Shown: positions 51,052-62,082, counted from the stretch's first letter. The stretch: 64,000 bases of DNA from Tubulanus polymorphus (GCF_964204645.1 NC_134028.1:12629001-12693000), one strand, 5' to 3'. Made by a program: numbers and translations. The notes: generated from the sequence alone by a model not told the origin.

Positions 51052-51069
51052 AATTATTTTACTAAATAA
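51052..51069 (+). promoter_or_regulatory. Class A start-site motif
   Basis: ATTATTTTACTAAATAAATGG, overlapping the start at 51070. Confidence 0.6.
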
Positions 51070-51492
51070 ATGGCTTCTGCAATTATAACTACTATAGGAT
51101 CGGCAATTGTTAACGCTTTAGCATTTACTGGTGGCGGTTATTTATTTAAGCATATTGATAAAAATAGTTCATTAGGAGAACAAAGAAGACATAACTTAGC
51201 ATTAGAGAAATATAATAAAGCAGCAGAAGAATATAGAGAAAAAAGGCAAAACTATATGGATTATATTAACAAGGAATTATATGATCAGAAGATTTCACAT
51301 AGAGATTTTCAATCAGTTGATGATGCAATGAGTTTATATAACGCAGTAACCAATAAAGAAAAATTACATCTATACAAACCTAAATTATCAGATTATTATA
51401 CTCCAAGTAATGAACAGAAGAAATATGAAATAATATGGATTTTAGGTGGAACAGTTATTGTTATATTTGTTGCTTATAAGTTTACTAATTAG
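51070..51492 (+). CDS. Conserved Polinton membrane protein
   Basis: 140 residues, intact. N-terminal hydrophobic helix (AIITTIGSAIVNALAFTGGG), a charged central coiled region with repeated Lys/Glu (ALEKYNKAAEEYREKRQNYM), a YxPS motif, and a C-terminal transmembrane helix (IIWILGGTVIVIFVAYKF). The combination NALAFTG...LALEKYxKA...KRxxxxDxI is one I associate with Polintons of cnidarians and molluscs; no function is established that I know of. Class A motif upstream. Confidence 0.68.
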   Translation: MASAIITTIGSAIVNALAFTGGGYLFKHIDKNSSLGEQRRHNLALEKYNKAAEEYREKRQNYMDYINKELYDQKISHRDFQSVDDAMSLYNAVTNKEKLHLYKPKLSDYYTPSNEQKKYEIIWILGGTVIVIFVAYKFTN

Positions 51493-51494
51493 TA

Positions 51495-51512
51495 ATTTTT
51501 TTTGCTAAATAA
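51495..51512 (+). promoter_or_regulatory. Class A start-site motif
   Basis: AATTTTTTTTGCTAAATAAA followed by TGG at the start of 51513. Confidence 0.65.
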
Positions 51513-51951
51513 ATGGAAGATAAAGTTGATAATATTGATATTATTCCTCATGATATAAATAAAACCAAATTAAAAACATATTTAGAAAAACAAATATTAG
51601 AATTTGAAAGTGACTTAAAGATAAAAAAGAAAAAATATTTAAAAAGTAAAATTATATATTATCTTATTATTAGTGGTTCGGTTACAATTAGTTCTGTAAT
51701 ACCATTTCTAGCAATATTCAGTCCATTAACACCTTTAGCTATATCAATTGGCGTATTAGGATTAAGTTCAAGTGTATTAACTGGTATAAGTTCAAAATTA
51801 AATATAAAAAGTAATAAAGAAAAAATTATAACTAATATAAAAGAAATTAATAAATTAAAGAATACACTAACTAGATTATATAATAAGTTTAAATGGTCAT
51901 ATAACAGTTGAAGAACAAGATAAATTACTAAAAGAATTAATGAATTATTAA
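51513..51951 (+). CDS. Coiled-coil/membrane protein, frameshift near the end
   Basis: The open frame from 51513 runs to 51911, but a one-base deletion in the T-run near 51880 diverts it. The other frame continues with an acidic-helical tail (TVEEQDKLLKELMNY) to a TAA at 51949-51951. Lys/Glu-rich helix (residues ~15-45), two hydrophobic helices (YLIISGSVTISSVIPFLAIF and PLAISIGVLGLSSSVLTGI), then another charged helix. Probably a membrane-active virion protein; family unknown to me. Confidence 0.6.
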
Positions 51952-51967
51952 TTTTTTAACTATATAA
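51952..51967 (+). promoter_or_regulatory. Class A start-site motif
   Basis: AATTTTTTAACTATATAAATGG, overlapping the start at 51968. Confidence 0.65.
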
Positions 51968-53321
51968 ATGGCAGATAGTTTTCCAAAAGCTTTCCAATAT
52001 GATAAATCAATTAAATATAATATTCCAGCAATAGATTTTAATAAAGATATTACATATAGAAATGAAGTTTTAAATTCATTAATTGATTTATATATTTATG
52101 TTACTGAAAGTAATAATTTTCATGTAAAGATGGAAAATATATTTCATGTGTATACAATTAATTTCAAAAATTTAAATGAGGCAAAACAATGGTTATTAAA
52201 ATCTAATATGAAGTATTGGCAGAACCAATTAAATTTTGCTGTTTATTGCGCAACAACAGGATGTGGAATTAGTTGGAATGATCATTTAAACAAACCAAGT
52301 TTACCATTGATGTTATCACTTTTTAGATTTCATACATATTTTCAAACAAAATTAATATTAGATGAATTAGAATGTCCTTTATCAGGTTCAAAATATTTTA
52401 AAGAATTGAATAATAATATTAATTTTTCTAAGTTTTATAAAATATGTAATGAATTTAATATTAATTCAAATAAAGATTTTAGAGCAAAAATTGGAACAAT
52501 GGGTGGATTAGGAATATTATATACTAAAGAGTTTGGAAAAATAATGACAAATTCAGATATAAGAACACTAAATTGGAATGAATTACCAAAATATTATAAT
52601 AATATACAACAACAAAACAATAATGGTTGGGTTAATTTCATTTTAGAAAATAGTGAAGGTTTTACTAACGCTGGAATACAAAGAATAAATCAATCTATTA
52701 GAACTTATTTAATTTGTATTTTAGGTGCGCAAGTTGAAACAAGATCCCCAATAATTGGAAATGATAACACTTCATTCGATGCGCAGAAACAATTCAAAGT
52801 ATTATTCGAAGATTCAATTCATAATGATAAAAATAGATCGATTCCGGAAAACATTGTAAGATATCAAAATTATTTAGATAAATCACATATTAGACTAAAT
52901 TATTGTATAGGCCCTAATCTATTTATTATTTCTAATGATTTAGTATTAAAGATGGGAAACATAATTGGTTATAATAATCTAATTAAAACTGCAACAATCA
53001 ATAATTCATTTGGATTAAATGATATAAATAAAAAGATTATCACTGCTCCAAAATTAATGGAAGGTGAAAAAAATAAAAAAACACATTCAATCAACTGAAA
53101 CTAAAACTAATAATATTAAATTAAATAATGATTCTAAAATAAAAGATTACAATACATCAGAAAATATAAAAACTGATAATGGTGCCGTATGCCACCCACA
53201 CGGTGATATTCAACATGATATAATTAAACTAAATGATGATAATAAATCCCATGAAAATACTAAATTAGCTATAACTTGTATAGGAATTGTAATCGGAGGA
53301 ATATTATATTTTAAATTTTAA
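51968..53321 (+). CDS. Conserved 376-aa Polinton protein, likely with membrane tail after a frameshift
   Basis: The first frame gives 376 residues with no known catalytic motif but several blocks I associate with Polintons: TGCGISWNDHL, NSEGFTNAGIQRINQSIRTY, FDAQKQFKVLFEDS, GPNLFIISNDLVL, GYNNLIKTA. It then stops at 53098. A second frame, open from 53064 with no ATG or start motif of its own, continues to 53321 and ends in one transmembrane helix (LAITCIGIVIGGILYFKF). A one-base change in the A-run at 53067-53080 would join them, so I treat both as one gene. The tail holds the GAVCHPHG motif also found in the integrase. Virion role inferred from position. Confidence 0.62.
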
Positions 53322-53336
53322 TTTTTTATTATGTAA
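53321..53336 (+). promoter_or_regulatory. Class A start-site motif
   Basis: AATTTTTTATTATGTAAATGG, overlapping the start at 53337. Confidence 0.6.
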
Positions 53337-53939
53337 ATGGCAGAAGGTGGAGAAGATTATAAAATGGAAGGCATGGGAAATAATAATGAAGGATATATTG
53401 ATGATGATTATAATGATGCAGAAACTAATATTGATAATGATGATGAATCAGCATATAATTCTAATTTAGCAGATTGTGGTTCTAAAGGCCAATCAACAGA
53501 TGAATTTGATAGAAGAACTAGATCGAGAATACCTCCTGAAAATGAAAATCCAGATTTAGTAAAACAAAATTTAGAATATAATGAATATATTTATAATTTC
53601 AAACCTATATTTGAAAAATCTGGATATAATATAAATGCCAGAGGCGCTAGACTTTTAGTACAAGAATTAAAATCTTTAGATGGTGAATATTATTATCATT
53701 TGAAAGATGATTATAATATTGATATCTCTTATAAAAAACATAGAAAAAATATTAGCAGAATCAACTTTGCTTAAGTTAGACCTATCTAGAATTAAAAGAA
53801 TAAGAAATAGTAATGAACCAGAAGATGTAACACAAAAAGAAATTATTAAAAATGAAAGAGTATTTAAACAAAGAATTAATAAATTATTTGAAACAATCGA
53901 TAATAATTTAGAAACAGAAACAACTTCTGAACAGAATAT

Positions 53940-54595
53940 GGCATTCCTTTACTTTCGCACCGCACTATGTTCCACTCTGTCTACGTCCTTCAAACTTGTG
54001 TCACTGGTGTATTTTTGTATGAGGAATCTTATGGTGAAGTCCGTTTTTTAATATCTCCAACAGAAAATAAAATTCGCTTTTTTTTCACAGGTGATGGTCA
54101 TCTCGTCAGCAATTATTTTTTGGTTGTGTTAAAAAGTCGTAATAGGATCAATTCATTTCAATTGATTTTATTGATACAGAAAAGTATGAAAAATATTTCA
54201 AGTATTCAACATCTAACAAATAATGTTTGTAAATGTGTAACGTTGTTCATAAAATCCTAAGAATAAATTTACAATTTTCCATAAATAGGTTGTTTTTCTT
54301 TTTGATATGGGAAAGTCACACGGGCGGCTACTGGGATCCTGGGCATCTCTGTCGGTAGTTAGTAAGACCGGAGGCCATAGTCCGACTTTTACTGATTCCC
54401 AACATGGCGACCATTTGCAGCACGTAAAAACTGGAGGAAGAAAATTTTATAAAAAAGCGAATTTTATTTTCTGTTGAGAGATATTAAAAAACGGACTTCA
54501 CCATAAGATTCCCCATACAAAAATACACCAGTGACATAAGTTTGAAGGACGTAGACAGAGTGGAACATAGTGCGGTGCGAAAGTAAAGGAATGCC
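53940..54595. mobile_element. 656-bp transposon with ~147-bp inverted repeats, 8-bp duplication
   Basis: Starts GGCATTCCTTTACTTTCGC and ends with the complement. The arms match almost fully over ~147 bp (53940-54086 and 54449-54595). CAGAATAT flanks both sides (53932-53939, 54596-54603). There is no transposase. Long repeats with an 8-bp duplication fit a non-autonomous MULE-like or Merlin-like element; hAT ends would be expected to differ. Confidence 0.88.
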
Positions 54596-54675
54596 CAGAA
54601 TATAACTTCCAAAACTAGTAAACTTAAATCAAATAAAGTTCCAATTGAAAAACTTTTACCAAATGGATTACTTGA

Positions 54676-57052
54676 CGGTTCCTGAACTTCGCTGAAAAAG
54701 CTGAAACACTGAAAAGCTGAAACGCTGAAATAAAAACGCTGAAATTTCAGGGAATTTCCGAAAAACGCCGAAATTTCAGGGAATTCCCGAAAAACGCTGA
54801 AATCGTGCTAGGTACATACAATACACGTTTTGAAATTTTTTCCGGGCCGGTGTCCGCTGATGAGTCCTGAACCGTGTTTTATGCTCTACCTTCGGTTACA
54901 GAGACATGCCTTAAGGTCGTCGTCATGATCGACTTGATCGATTGCGGATTGCGTGGATTGTTAGATGTGTTTTTTGCCATAGTTTTATGTGCATATACCG
55001 GTACGATCTAACAATGAAGTTATCACTTCATTTGAATAAATTCTTAATCACAGTAATATTAATTCACAATATTTTTTCTTATGTTTGGTGATTTCTTGCA
55101 ACTTATCATTACCAAGTCTCATACAAGTAGTAGCTGAATGAAAGTACAGTTAGGCTGAACCTGATAACCCAAATTAAGTGCTAGCATGGAACTAATGATT
55201 ATTTTGATTCTATTTTCGGTGTCATTGAAATTCGTTAAGAAAGGTTCAACCGTCATAGTATACTGTACTTAGCATTGCTACAATTGGGTGCCATATTTCT
55301 ACAATTTCTACAAGGAGGAAGGAATCTTTAAGTGTCTTTGTTCCCGGGTAGGGTACGGGGTAAAACCTGGTTCACTTTCTCTTTCGACTTGCCGGAGACT
55401 ACTATCTGCAATGTATTGCATGCTTTGATGTGTCTGGCCTATAGGAGTCGAACAATATTTTTTTCCCATACACAGGCTTGGCTTTAGTGTAGATGAAGGC
55501 TAGGCACTGCACATTGTGGATTGACTGGAACTCTTAACTCACAAAATTAAACGAGTCAACAAGAAAGATCCAATAATTGGACATTTGTCTAACTATATTA
55601 TTTAACAGCTTGAAATAAAACATAACACATTCTGCAAGAGTATACAAAGGAAATCAGTTCTTACATTATATCAGAATCAATAGTTCGCTTAACTCTGGCT
55701 AGAATTCTGGTTCCATTGCTTCATATTCTAATGAAATCCACTAGTATACCTTAGAATATCGCTTAGCTTAAGACTAAAAATTTGGTACCAGGAAACAGGG
55801 AAGAAAAGTGGGTGTACTGTACATCCGCAATTGACTTATTTCTCTCAGGTTGAATCAAGTTATTATTGAAATAGCATTCGAATAGCCATTTTATTTTTAA
55901 AAATTGTGTCGTTCAGCTATCCTGCTGCAAATTTCGCAGTTGAAGTTTACTGGTGCCATCTGATTTCTCAGTATCTCAAAAAATTTGCACATTCTAAGCC
56001 TGAATCTAAAAATAGAAAAAGGTGCATTTTAGTCGGATATAAAAGAATAGTGGCTAATGCACCCTGGACTATATAGCCTATGGGGTGGGCCTAGTTTGAA
56101 AGCACTGAGGTCCGAGAGAACAGCACTTAGTAAATAAATACTGAAATTAAACTTACAAAACACCCAGTACTTGAGATGATGTACTTGACAAGAAGTGTCA
56201 CCAGCTAAGCAAATCAACTTTGTCTATGACTCCTCCTTTTATAGATTCAGTAGTAGTCTAAAAATAAGAATCGGTACATTTTTCTAACAGTTGGTATGTC
56301 ATTTCTTCAAAAAAACTAATTATTATCACGCCACAGCAAACAAATTATTCACAGTTGTTGAATGGTTAGCCCGATTTAGATTAATTGGTTGACGCTAATC
56401 AGTATGACCCATACGTAGGGGCCTACTGCATGCCATTGGCGTCAATCCATTCCATTCCATTCCACAGTGAATTAAAAAGAAATTTAGTTAGATCCCTTTT
56501 GTCCAAAAGCTGCATCATTTATATAACTAGCCGTCAAATTTAATTTACCTCCTTCAGAGAATACCATAGTGACATAGTCCGTCGCCCATCAACGTGTTGA
56601 CAAAAGAAAAGTTGCTGCATGTTTTATACATGAACGTTCAAATAAGATATTTTGCGTCTTGCAGGGAATATTGAGCATAGTGTTTAAGTTGGCTTGCACG
56701 GTTTGTGAATGGTTTTTCCTCATTATGCTGCCTGTATGCATTAAAAATCCGGATTTCAAGCGAATTAATTTGTCCAACAAGTGGCCCTCTAGAAGTATAC
56801 TCCACACATACTGTCCATGCATGTCTCTGTAACCGAAGGTAGAGACTAAAACACGGTTCAGGACTCGGCAGCGGACACCGGCCCGGAAAATATTTCAAAA
56901 CGTGTATTGTTGGTACCTAGCACGATTTCAGCGTTTTTCGGGAATTCCCTGAAATTTCGGCGTTTTTCGGAAATTCCCTGAAATTTCAGCGTTTTTATTT
57001 CAGCGTTTCAGCGTTTCAGTGATTCAGCTTTTTCAGCGAAGTTCAGGAACCG
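54676..57052. mobile_element. 2.4-kb transposon with ~225-bp inverted repeats, 9-bp duplication
   Basis: Ends CGGTTCCTGAACTTCGCTG / CAGCGAAGTTCAGGAACCG. The arms (54676-~54907, ~56825-57052) contain repeated GCTGAAA and GGGAATTCCC-like blocks. ATTACTTGA is duplicated (54667-54675, 57053-57061). The centre has only short frames and a small ATTCC run near 56450. Non-autonomous; the 9-bp duplication suggests a Mutator-like origin. Confidence 0.88.
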
Positions 57053-57846
57053 ATTACTTGATGCAACAGATCAACAATTAGAAGATTTAAATAATATACT
57101 TTCTGATAAAGCAATTAGAGAAATTATTAGTATAAGAAATGAAGCTGATAAAATTGCGCATGATAAAAGTATAAGAGATTTAAAAATTAGAACTTCAGAA
57201 GATGAATTATTTAAATCAAGAAAAGAATCGGAACAACTAAAATTAGATAGAGATAGAGATAATAAAGTTATTGAAGAAATTGAATTTAAAAAAGAAATGC
57301 GTATTTAGAAAAAGAAAAAGATGATTTAGAATATAACATAGAATAACAAAAAGAAGAAATTAAATTATTGTTAAAATCATATGATTATAATATTAATAGA
57401 TTAAAAGTTATTTTTAAAGATTTGTTGATAAAACCAGATTCTAAAATATCATTAAAAGATAGAATAAAATTGTTATTTGAATTAGAAGGAATAACAATTC
57501 TTTCAATTCTAACAGCTGTAACTATGTTATTTACAACAATTGGTTTAGCAATATCAAATGCTTTAAAATCTACACCTACTCCCGATAAACCGGATAAACC
57601 CCCGAATGATAATAATTCTATACAAGATAAAGTTAAGGATGGTTTAAAGAAATTAGCAAAATATTTATGGGAACTATCAAAAAATCTGCTGCAGCTTTAC
57701 CAGGAATTATTGCATCAATTGTTGGTTTTATATTGAAATCTGCTGGGAATATTCTTAACTTTGCTGCTGGACATATTATTTTATTTTTAATTACAGTTGT
57801 AAGTGCAATTATTTTTGGGCTAGTTAACATGATAAAAAATAAATAA

Positions 57847-57866
57847 TTAATTTTTTTGTTAAATAA
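57847..57866 (+). promoter_or_regulatory. Class A start-site motif
   Basis: TTAATTTTTTTGTTAAATAA followed by ATGAG at 57867. Confidence 0.65.
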
Positions 57867-59115
57867 ATGAGTGGGAGTTATATCAATCCTTCTAAGAATC
57901 ATAGAATATCTAATGCTATTAAAGCAGAAAGATCACATCATATAATTACTCATAACCCTTCTAATATTAATCCTGATGAAACTTTATATGTTAGAATCCC
58001 TCGATTAACACAAAATACTTTTTATGTTCCAAATAGTATTTATTTATCAGCCGATATAAAAGTAACCGGTAATAATAATAATTATGTTGTTGATAATGTT
58101 GGAAGATATTTGATTAAAAAAATTAACAATAAAGATTGGTCCGGAAACTGTTTTCTCATTAGATGATTATAATTTATTTATGCATTATAAAGATTTATGG
58201 TTAACTAAAGAAAATAGAAATAATATGATATTTCAAGGAATCCAATCAGAAAACCAAAATAAATTAAGATCAGAAGCACATAATGCAATATTAACTAATG
58301 CTGTAGATAAATTGATAAAAAGTATATATGGAAGCAAATATAAAATTCCATTAGACTTTGAATTGATAAATAACAATGCGCCTTTATATAAATACGCAAT
58401 TCAAGAAGACGTTATATTCGAAATAACATTTGCTCCTGTAAATGAAATTGTTATATCTAGCGTTAATAAAGATATGAGTTATAAATTATCGAATATATGT
58501 TTAGAATATGATACAGTAACTGATGAAAATATTGCTAACACAATTCAAACTCAATACAATCAAGGATTTTCATTATTATATGATTATATTGATAAATTTA
58601 AAACTGTAACTATTAATGCAAATGATGAAATTATTAATGAGAATATTAACTTCCCAAGAAGATCTATTAAAGGTATATTAATATTTTTTACCATTGCAAC
58701 ATATACTAATGGCGCAATAAATGTTGATAATTATTATAATCCTGAAATAACAAAAGTAGAAATAACTATCGAAGGAATAGCAAATAAAATATTTTGTCAA
58801 GGAATGAGAATGATTGATCAGTGGCCAGAAATTAGAAAACATTTTATGAATGAAAAAGTGAAATCATCTGAAAATTGTAATATTAATCAAATTGATTATT
58901 ATACCGGTAATAAATATGCATTATGGTTAGATTTTAGAACAACAGAAGATAATTCATTACATGGTTCTGGAAAAAAACTCCAGAACACTAAAGATGGAAT
59001 ACAATTATTCATGACAAAGAATAAAGGAATCAAAAATTTTAAAATGCACATTTATATTATATCTGACGCGCAATTAAATATTGTAAATTCTCAATTAAAT
59101 AGTGTTATGTATTAA
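57867..59115 (+). pseudogene. Major capsid protein (double jelly-roll), one frameshift
   Basis: About 416 codons in two frames joined near 58122-58140. Features of the Polinton/adintovirus hexon-like protein: an early LYVRIPRLTQNTFYVPNS strand pair, NNVGRYL-type block, LFMHYKDLWLT helix, NICLEYDTV, the NINFPRRSIKG block, PEITKVEITIEG and IFCQGM, then ALWLDFRTTEDNSLHGSG and SDAQLNIVNSQLNSV near the end. It would form the main capsid shell with the penton-like protein. The frame returns after one base is gained or lost; the second frame has no start motif of its own, so this is one gene. Without the break it is otherwise complete. Confidence 0.85.
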
Positions 59116-59147
59116 AATTTTAACTTTAATAAAAATATATATAATAA
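59116..59147 (+). promoter_or_regulatory. Class B promoter-like module
   Basis: AACTTTAATAAAAATATATA followed by TAATAAATGG at the start of 59148; the same core precedes 49322 and the HNH gene. Confidence 0.65.
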
Positions 59148-60002
59148 ATGGAAGGAGGTAAAGTATATAAACATATTCCATACATTGATACACATGAAAA
59201 TAATGATGGTTTATATTATGTAATACCTTGTAATATAGCTTTGATATTTGATCCTATTTTCAAAATTTATAAAACTAAACTAATAGAAATCGATAATAAT
59301 AAAAGTGGTGTTGTTGATAATTTAAGTAATGTAATTGATAATGATGTAATACCTTCTACATCTAATAATGTAATACCTACTACATCTAATAATGTAATAC
59401 CTACTACATCTAATAATGTAATACCTTCTTCGTCTAATAATGTAATACCTTCTACATCTAATAATGTAATACCTACTACATCTAATAATGAAATAATATT
59501 AAATGTTAGTGAAAATAGAAATTATTGTGGATATTGTAAAAGTGAATTTTCAAACGCTACATCAAATTGGAATAAACATATGAATACAAGGGTACATACA
59601 AATAATGTTATAGAACGTGTTGGTTTAAAAGAAATTATAGAACACCCATTTAGATATGTTACAAAGTTTGTTTCAAATCAAAAAGTAAATGGTGAAAAAA
59701 TATATGAAGATTTATTATTAGCAACACCTAATAAAGATGAATTAGATATAACCGATGCTAATGAAATATTAGGATCAAACACTGTAAATGAAATATTAGG
59801 AGCAAACACTAATAAAGATTCTATGAAACATAAAGTAGAAAATAATGATAAATTTGATTGGATGAATAAGCATAACAATGAAACAACTATTGATGATTCG
59901 GTAAAAAGGATGAAAAAGTATAAAAATAATAAAGAATTTGAAGAAGAAAATTCGGTAGAGAATTTGAATAAATTGTTAGGGTCTGATAGTGAAAGTGATT
60001 AA
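59148..60002 (+). CDS. Zinc-finger protein with Ser/Thr/Asn tandem repeat
   Basis: 284 residues, intact. Residues ~65-115 are six copies of an 8-residue unit (VIPTTSNN/VIPSTSNN) encoded by a 24-bp tandem repeat (59347-59490). A C2H2 finger follows (CGYCKSEF...H....H, residues ~126-150). The C-terminal half is acidic with a duplicated NEILGSNT/NEILGANT and NKLLGSDSE. Class B motif upstream groups it with likely early genes. The finger suggests nucleic-acid binding; I do not recognise the family. Confidence 0.65.
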   Translation: MEGGKVYKHIPYIDTHENNDGLYYVIPCNIALIFDPIFKIYKTKLIEIDNNKSGVVDNLSNVIDNDVIPSTSNNVIPTTSNNVIPTTSNNVIPSSSNNVIPSTSNNVIPTTSNNEIILNVSENRNYCGYCKSEFSNATSNWNKHMNTRVHTNNVIERVGLKEIIEHPFRYVTKFVSNQKVNGEKIYEDLLLATPNKDELDITDANEILGSNTVNEILGANTNKDSMKHKVENNDKFDWMNKHNNETTIDDSVKRMKKYKNNKEFEEENSVENLNKLLGSDSESD

Positions 60003-60448
60003 GATATTAATTATATTTAACTCAAAAAGTAATAAAGGTTGAAAATTATATAAAATAATAGTAAATAAAAAAAGGGGGTTTTAAGTTTTTAAGGTATTTA
60101 AGGTATCTAATACATATCTAATACATATCTAATACAATCTAATACATAAAATATCTTATTTTATAATCTGATATTCATATGGAAATTGAAACCTCAGTAA
60201 TAATAAATAACCTTTATTATTTTCAAACTTATTCATATATAAGTTGAAAAAATAAAAATGAATTGGTTGAAAATTGTATTAATAATATTTATTTTAAAAA
60301 AGGGGGTTTTAAGTATTTAAGGTATCTAATAGGGTATCAGGTATTAGGGCATCTAATACATAGGTACACAAATAGTTATTTTATAAATTTATATTCATAG
60401 GGAAATTGTAATCTCAGTAATAATTTTGAACCTTTATTATTCTTTAAT
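60003..60448. terminator. Duplicated convergent intergenic module
   Basis: Two direct copies of ~180-200 bp (about 60030-60235 and 60264-60440), each with AAAAAAGGGGGTTTTAAG, AAGGTATCTAATA and ending AACCTTTATTATT. The first copy also begins with the inverted AATAAAGGTTGAAAATT. AATAAA therefore faces out on both strands, where rightward and leftward genes meet, fitting shared 3'-end signals. The role is inferred. Confidence 0.65.
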
Positions 60449-60980
60449 TTATTCATCATGTAATTCAGTGGGTATAATTTGATTTTCTTTCAATGATTGT
60501 TGCATAGATTTTCTATCTTTGTTATAAAATAAAACTAGAAATCTTATATTCTCCCTAAAGTCTTTAACAATTGAATTATGTTTTTGATTTAAAACCCATG
60601 TTGTTATCCCAAAATGTCTCCCAGAGAAAGCTAGATAACATAACTCACTTTCTCTAACTTTACCTTTCATGTAAATTAGCGCAATCATCTATAATGAATA
60701 ATGTATTTGATCCGTTATAAGTATCAATTGCTATTTTTATACAATTATATAAATTTTCTTTTACTGTTTTAGGATTTAATATAATAAACTTTTTTATCTT
60801 AACTATATCTCTATTATATGTTTTATTCATTTCATAAGTAGGACAAAATAATATTATGTTATCAAAATGATTCTTATAAATAGTTTCTAACAAATCTAAT
60901 ATGAAATGTGCTTTACCACAATTGGTTACTCCAGTTATTAACATATTATGCGGTTCGAATATGAATAAATCTTTATTCAT
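60449..60980 (-). pseudogene. Packaging ATPase (FtsK/HerA type), one frameshift
   Basis: Frames 60660-60980 and 60449-60688 form one protein of ~177 residues. The first has the Walker A loop (ITGVTNCGKAHF, residues ~15-26) and Walker B (LFIIDDC); the second the SGRHFGITTWVLNQK (sensor-like) block and FRENIRFLVLFYNKD. This A32-like ATPase pumps DNA into capsids. The frames are joined near 60665-60675. The Walker A Thr/Ser after GK is Ala here (GCA), which should impair nucleotide binding, so this copy is doubly damaged. Start at AATAAATG, 5 bp before the integrase frame ends. Confidence 0.88.
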
Positions 60981-62076
60981 TTATTCTTTTAATTTTACTA
61001 GATAAAATCCATTCATTAAATTTATCATCATATCCTTTATATTTCACCAAAGAATACTTTTTTCCTTTAAGAGTTTGTTTTCAATACTTTTTCTATTTTG
61101 TATTCTATTTAATCTAGATTTGGTACAAGTGATAATTCTTGTTCATAGAAATAACCTAATATTTCTTCATCTTTTAAATCTTCTAATGGTTTAGTTAATA
61201 TTATCTTTTTAATCTTGAATATTTCTTCTGTAAAATTAGGGGTATAACCTTTATAAAAGGTTTTTCTATATTTAGATATTATTACGTGTTGTCCAATTTT
61301 GAATTTAGGTTCACCGAAATCATGTGTAACAAACGCTCCATATAAATTATTCCAAACTATTTCTGAATTATCTTTTCTAGCTTGTATAGGTTTCATATTT
61401 ATAGAACTATGTTTAGAATTATTATAACCTTTCACTAAATCATCTAACACATCGATATATTTATATGTTTCATTAGCAGTAAAATATTTCCACATTCTAG
61501 TTTTCAATGTTTTATAAAATCTTTCTATAATAGATGCTTTTTTATCTGAATGTGTTGAAAAAAATATTCTACATCGCTATCAGATAATAGTTTTTTAAAA
61601 TGTTTGTTATAAAATTCCTTACCTTCATCAAATTGTATCTTATCTGGAATAGCTTCTTTAAATATTGATTTAAAAGCATTTGTAACTTCTATTCCAGTTT
61701 TATTTTTGATTGGAATTGACCATGCGTATCTACTGAATATGTCTATAACATTCAGTATCCAGAAATATCCTTTGTTGTATTCCTCTAAGTTCTTCATGTC
61801 AATTAAATCTGCTTGCCATTGTTGATCGATATATGAAACCATAACTTTTCTTGTTAAATAAGTTTTATCCATTTTCTTGTGGATTTGATATGTTGGTTGA
61901 TTTTGTAACCATGATTTCAATTCACTATATTTTATACCACCATGTGGGTGCCATACGGCACCATTACCATTTTCATTATCAGATTTAATTTTATCCCTTA
62001 ATTCTGAAACACTAGAATATGATACTTCACTCTCTGGGTTATAATATAAATCTCTTAAATATTGTTCTTTTTTCAT
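60973..62076 (-). pseudogene. Retroviral-type integrase with chromodomain, three breaks
   Basis: Catalytic core: D in QADLIDM, D in QFDEGKEFY, E in KASIIERF. The last lies after a frameshift, because the T-run at 61557-61563 (minus) has seven Ts where eight are needed. Next comes a region rich in charged residues (YFEQEL), then TAA at 61109-61111, a frameshift near 61070, and a chromodomain-like end (YKGYDDKFNEWI...IKRI) to TAA at 60973-60975. Polinton integrases insert the element with 6-bp duplications. The start (AAAATAAGATG) lacks the usual TAAATG form. The N-terminal region holds GAVWHPHGG, shared with the 376-aa protein's tail. Confidence 0.88.
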
Positions 62077-62082
62077 CTTATT

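Larger units (their letters stand above)
53337..57846 (+). pseudogene. Large coiled-coil/membrane protein, split by two transposons
   Basis: Pieces 53337-53939, 54604-54675 and 57062-57846 form one gene. The N-terminus is acidic and Asn-rich, followed by PDLVKQNLEYNEYIYNFKPI and GYNINARGARLLVQELKSL blocks that I know from Polinton proteins. The middle is a long coiled coil. The end has a hydrophobic helix (ITILSILTAVTMLFTTIGLA), a Lys-rich loop, a KSAAALPGII block, and a second hydrophobic tail. Damage: frameshift near 53725; two transposons (53940-54595, 54676-57052); frameshift near 57300; TAA at 57344-57346; frameshift in the A-run near 57682. Each transposon duplicates its own target exactly. 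Function unknown; a virion or membrane role is likely. Confidence 0.75.

Noticed and set aside
53064-53321. Separate 85-residue membrane protein gene
   Set aside because: It has no ATG (opens with GTG), no TAAATG start motif, and begins at an A-run inside the end of the 376-aa frame; more likely the frameshifted tail of that gene.
57633-57902. Minus-strand frame over the end of the coiled-coil gene
   Set aside because: Antisense shadow of the hydrophobic C-terminal segment.
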